Under the pieces are notes generated by a model. It saw only the letters and a list, made by a program, of their open reading frames with translations. It had not been told where the DNA came from and searched no databases. A DNA stretch of 64,000 nt from Dermacentor variabilis. Taxonomy: Eukaryota; Arthropoda; Arachnida; Ixodida; Ixodidae. The DNA is taken from NCBI RefSeq assembly GCF_050947875.1, contig NC_134574.1, forward strand, positions 105,331,469 through 105,395,468, written 5' to 3'. How positions within the stretch are numbered: position 1 is the first letter of the stretch; each line of letters begins with the position of its first letter. The translations under genes were made by a program, and so were the position numbers. This document shows, one piece after another, positions 61,893-64,000 of the stretch.

Positions 61893-63231
61893 ATGGACGC
61901 GGAGCATGCGAGACGCCCGCCTGGCCAGAAGTCATCACGGCCGTCAACCACAAGGAAGCGAGTTGGCTCCCCCAGTGACACCCAAGACACCGAGCTGTAC
62001 TCTGTGTCGGAAGATGACTCATCCGACGACGGCTTCATACCCGTCCCGTGTAAGACGGCGAAGAGAAAAATCGCCAACACAGCGCCGTCAACTCCTGCGA
62101 GTACAACGACTATGAAGTCAAGGCTTGCGCGCTGGCCACACGTCATGATCTTTATGCCGGAAGAACCGTCAAGCAACCTAAATTGCTGAACAGGCAAGCC
62201 CTATAAATTTTTCTGGAATGTGAGGTGCCGGATCAAATTAAAGACATAAGAATAAATCCACGCAAGAATATACTCGACATAGACGTGCACAACGCGAGTG
62301 CGCTTGGAATACTTCAACAAATCACGGAGCTAGGCGGAATCAAAATGCGCCCCTTTATTCCGCTTCACGACACATCCATAGCCGGTGTAAGTTACTACAT
62401 TGACATTGCCATTCCCAATGATGACTTACCAGTCTCATCAAGCCGGCAAACGAGGGCACGATCATTACGCAAGTGCGCCGCCTTGGGATTACGCGCTGCG
62501 TAAAAGTAATTTTCAAGGGGGATTGTATACCATCCCACGTTAAAGCCGGACATTTCCGACATCCGGTTCGGCCATTCATCCACAAGCCGCTTAAATGCCA
62601 TCAGTGTTTCAGGCTAGGACACGTCCAGGGCATGTGTCCCAACTCGCTACTCTGTCCCCGCTGCGCTGAACCTTATGCAGAACAGACATGCGAAGCCACG
62701 GTTCTCAAGTGCGCCAACTGTAGCGGCCCTCACGCGGCCTCGTCGAAAGACTGTCCCCGTATCAAGAGGGAGCGCGCGGTTCTCAAGCAAATGGCCAGAG
62801 ACAATTCCGCTCAAAGGGACGTAGCCGAAGTAGTCCGGCGTCGGCGTCGGCGTCGATGTCCGCACTATCGTACGTCTTCAAAAAAGGCGCATGCGCGAAG
62901 TGACAGTACCCACTCTACAGCGGAACCAGTTAGTTGCGCCGCGAAAAGGCCCACCACTTCCACGAAGGAAGCAGATAAGACTATTTCTTTAGAGGAATGG
63001 CCTACGCTACCGAGCCGCTCCCTTGCTAAGGAGCCACAGAAGGTCGGGGCCCCATCGGAGCCTTCTCCGGCCATGGATGATTCACCTAAAACAGACCGTC
63101 AAATCATCTCGGTGCTACGTTACCTCATGGAGGCCATCCCAGCTATTTTAGCGGAAATGGGGACACCGTCTGCTCGAAGCGCACTTAACCTGCTGGACGC
63201 CTTAAGCCCAGTGCTTGAATCCCTCAACTAG
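61893..63231 (+). pseudogene. LINE ORF1 (gag-like) with three zinc knuckles, frameshifted
   Basis: Segment 1 (61893-62189) is hydrophilic and acidic/Ser-rich. The frame shifts near 62170 with a further in-frame TAA near 62207. Segment 2 (62225-62503) holds VPDQIKDIRINP and HNASALGILQQI. A second shift near 62435 leads to segment 3 (62473-63231, 252 codons). There the knuckles are C42-x2-C45-x4-H50-x4-C55, C61-x2-C64-(Y68)-C73 and C80-x2-C83-x3-H87-x6-C94. The middle knuckle has Tyr where the zinc-binding His would be. Such proteins coat LINE RNA. The TAG stop is at 63229-63231. Confidence 0.82.
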
Positions 63232-63235
63232 AAAG

Positions 63236-64000
63236 ATGGCTACCCATCTCCCATCCTTCCGAAAAGAAGTCAAGGCAGCGTCCGTCATCCAGTGGAGCGC
63301 CAGAGTGCTAAAATCATGAATTTCAGGTTTTCATCAGTTTGTGTACACCAATGTGTTTCCACTCATCGTGATTTTTGAGCCCAACTTTTCGAAACCAATA
63401 AGACTGTCAGGGTACGAATTCATCATGTCCTCAACAAATGGTACATGGAGCAAAATCATCGTTTTTGTTCGACGTGAACTCACCTATGTTTTGCAACCAA
63501 TTGCGCCCCAAGACGACAATCAATATAAATATGCATCACAGTTAAAAAGAAGAAACTCTTGTTTACTCTCATAGGCGTGTATATATCGCCTTCCAGCAAT
63601 TTCGATACTGAAACATAAGCGGATACCTTGAGTGTTTGTCCCGCCCCATGGGTCATCATAGGAGATTTCAATGCACACCATCCAGCATGGGAAGTACAAG
63701 GCCAAATGCAAGCGAACGAAGATTAGCAAGCATCGCCTACAAGTATGGCCTTACTCTCCTGAACGATAATAGCCCCACCCTTCTTCGAGGCGTGAAATAC
63801 GGCAGCTGCCTCGACCTTGCTTTCGTCTCCAACTCTCTCGCCAGAAGTGTGAAGTGGTTTCCGAACATTGAGACACGTGAGAGTGATCGCATTCCCACTT
63901 ATCTAAACATCAAAGGCTTGTCGTCTAGATCAGGCCCACGGAATACCATTCGGACGATTCAATAGGCCAAATTCAAATCTGAGATGGAAGATGCCTGCCG
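63236..64000 (+). pseudogene. LINE ORF2 start: AP-type endonuclease, broken, cut by window end
   Basis: ORF2 starts at ATG 63236. It reads VIQWSARVLKS, where the family's first motif normally has Asn (QWNxRG), then a TGA at 63317. The second motif keeps Glu (FEPNF). A frame change near 63540 and another near 63690 follow, with WVIIGDFNAHHPAW between them (about 63643-63687). The last stretch (to 63965) holds LDLAFVSNSL and ESDRIPTY, where SDH is expected: the catalytic His is Arg. The nuclease, which would nick target DNA, should be dead on several counts. Confidence 0.82.

Larger units (their letters stand above)
61740..64000 (+). mobile_element. 5' portion of a two-ORF LINE, continuing beyond the window
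   Basis: In order there is a putative 5' UTR (about 61740-61892), ORF1 with zinc knuckles (61893-63231), a 4-nt gap, and ORF2 starting at ATG 63236 with an AP-type endonuclease. The window ends before the reverse transcriptase. The 5' UTR and both ORF starts survive, so unlike the truncated copies in this window it may be full length. Both ORFs carry frameshifts and stops. I-clade or Jockey-type affiliation is inferred from the bicistronic layout. Confidence 0.82.

Overview
This is eukaryotic, gene-poor DNA, most likely from a hard tick (Ixodidae). The tick call is inference. It rests on recalled resemblance of several dispersed repeats to tick families, chiefly a tRNA-headed SINE like the Ruka family described from Rhipicephalus, and on I-clade-like LINEs with microsatellite tails. 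I found no bacterial operon structure, no CRISPR array, no rRNA and no free-standing tRNA gene. I could not recognise any complete host gene. Nearly all long open frames are retroelement pieces, translated microsatellites or chance frames.

Layout. 0-9 kb: anonymous sequence with hairpins, one weak candidate terminal exon (2373-2438), a three-copy tandem repeat (4217-4655), a mosaic of dispersed repeats (4.9-6.1 kb), a Penelope-like GIY-YIG remnant on the minus strand (7100-7450) and a long CA/TA microsatellite. 9.3-11.8 kb: two 5'-truncated LINE copies, the first bounded by an exact 11-bp target-site duplication, the second keeping an RNase H domain. 12-19.7 kb: a minisatellite, TA repeat, hairpins, a foldback element and purine-rich sequence. 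16.9-25.9 kb: seven of the nine SINE copies seen. 31-36.3 kb: LINE tails, three foldback elements, one SINE and paired TATG microsatellites. 38.6-41.6 kb: a CA/CG tract, repeat pairs and a minus-strand LINE terminus. 46-48.8 kb: a CpG-rich block and a decayed Ty3/gypsy pol on the minus strand. 50-51 kb: a tandem array built from a LINE-like 3' tail. 56.3-58.8 kb: a decayed endonuclease-reverse transcriptase LINE followed by another repeat and a SINE. 61.7-64 kb: the 5' portion of a two-ORF LINE that runs off the window end.

How the parts relate. LINEs supply reverse transcriptase, and SINEs such as these normally depend on it for mobility. Foldback elements lack coding capacity. All coding retroelement copies here carry frameshifts, stops, truncations or altered key residues, so none looks autonomous. 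The points most worth checking are the foldback families, the tail-derived tandem array, the shared tail-hairpin pattern and the candidate exons. I see no convincing new multi-gene system.
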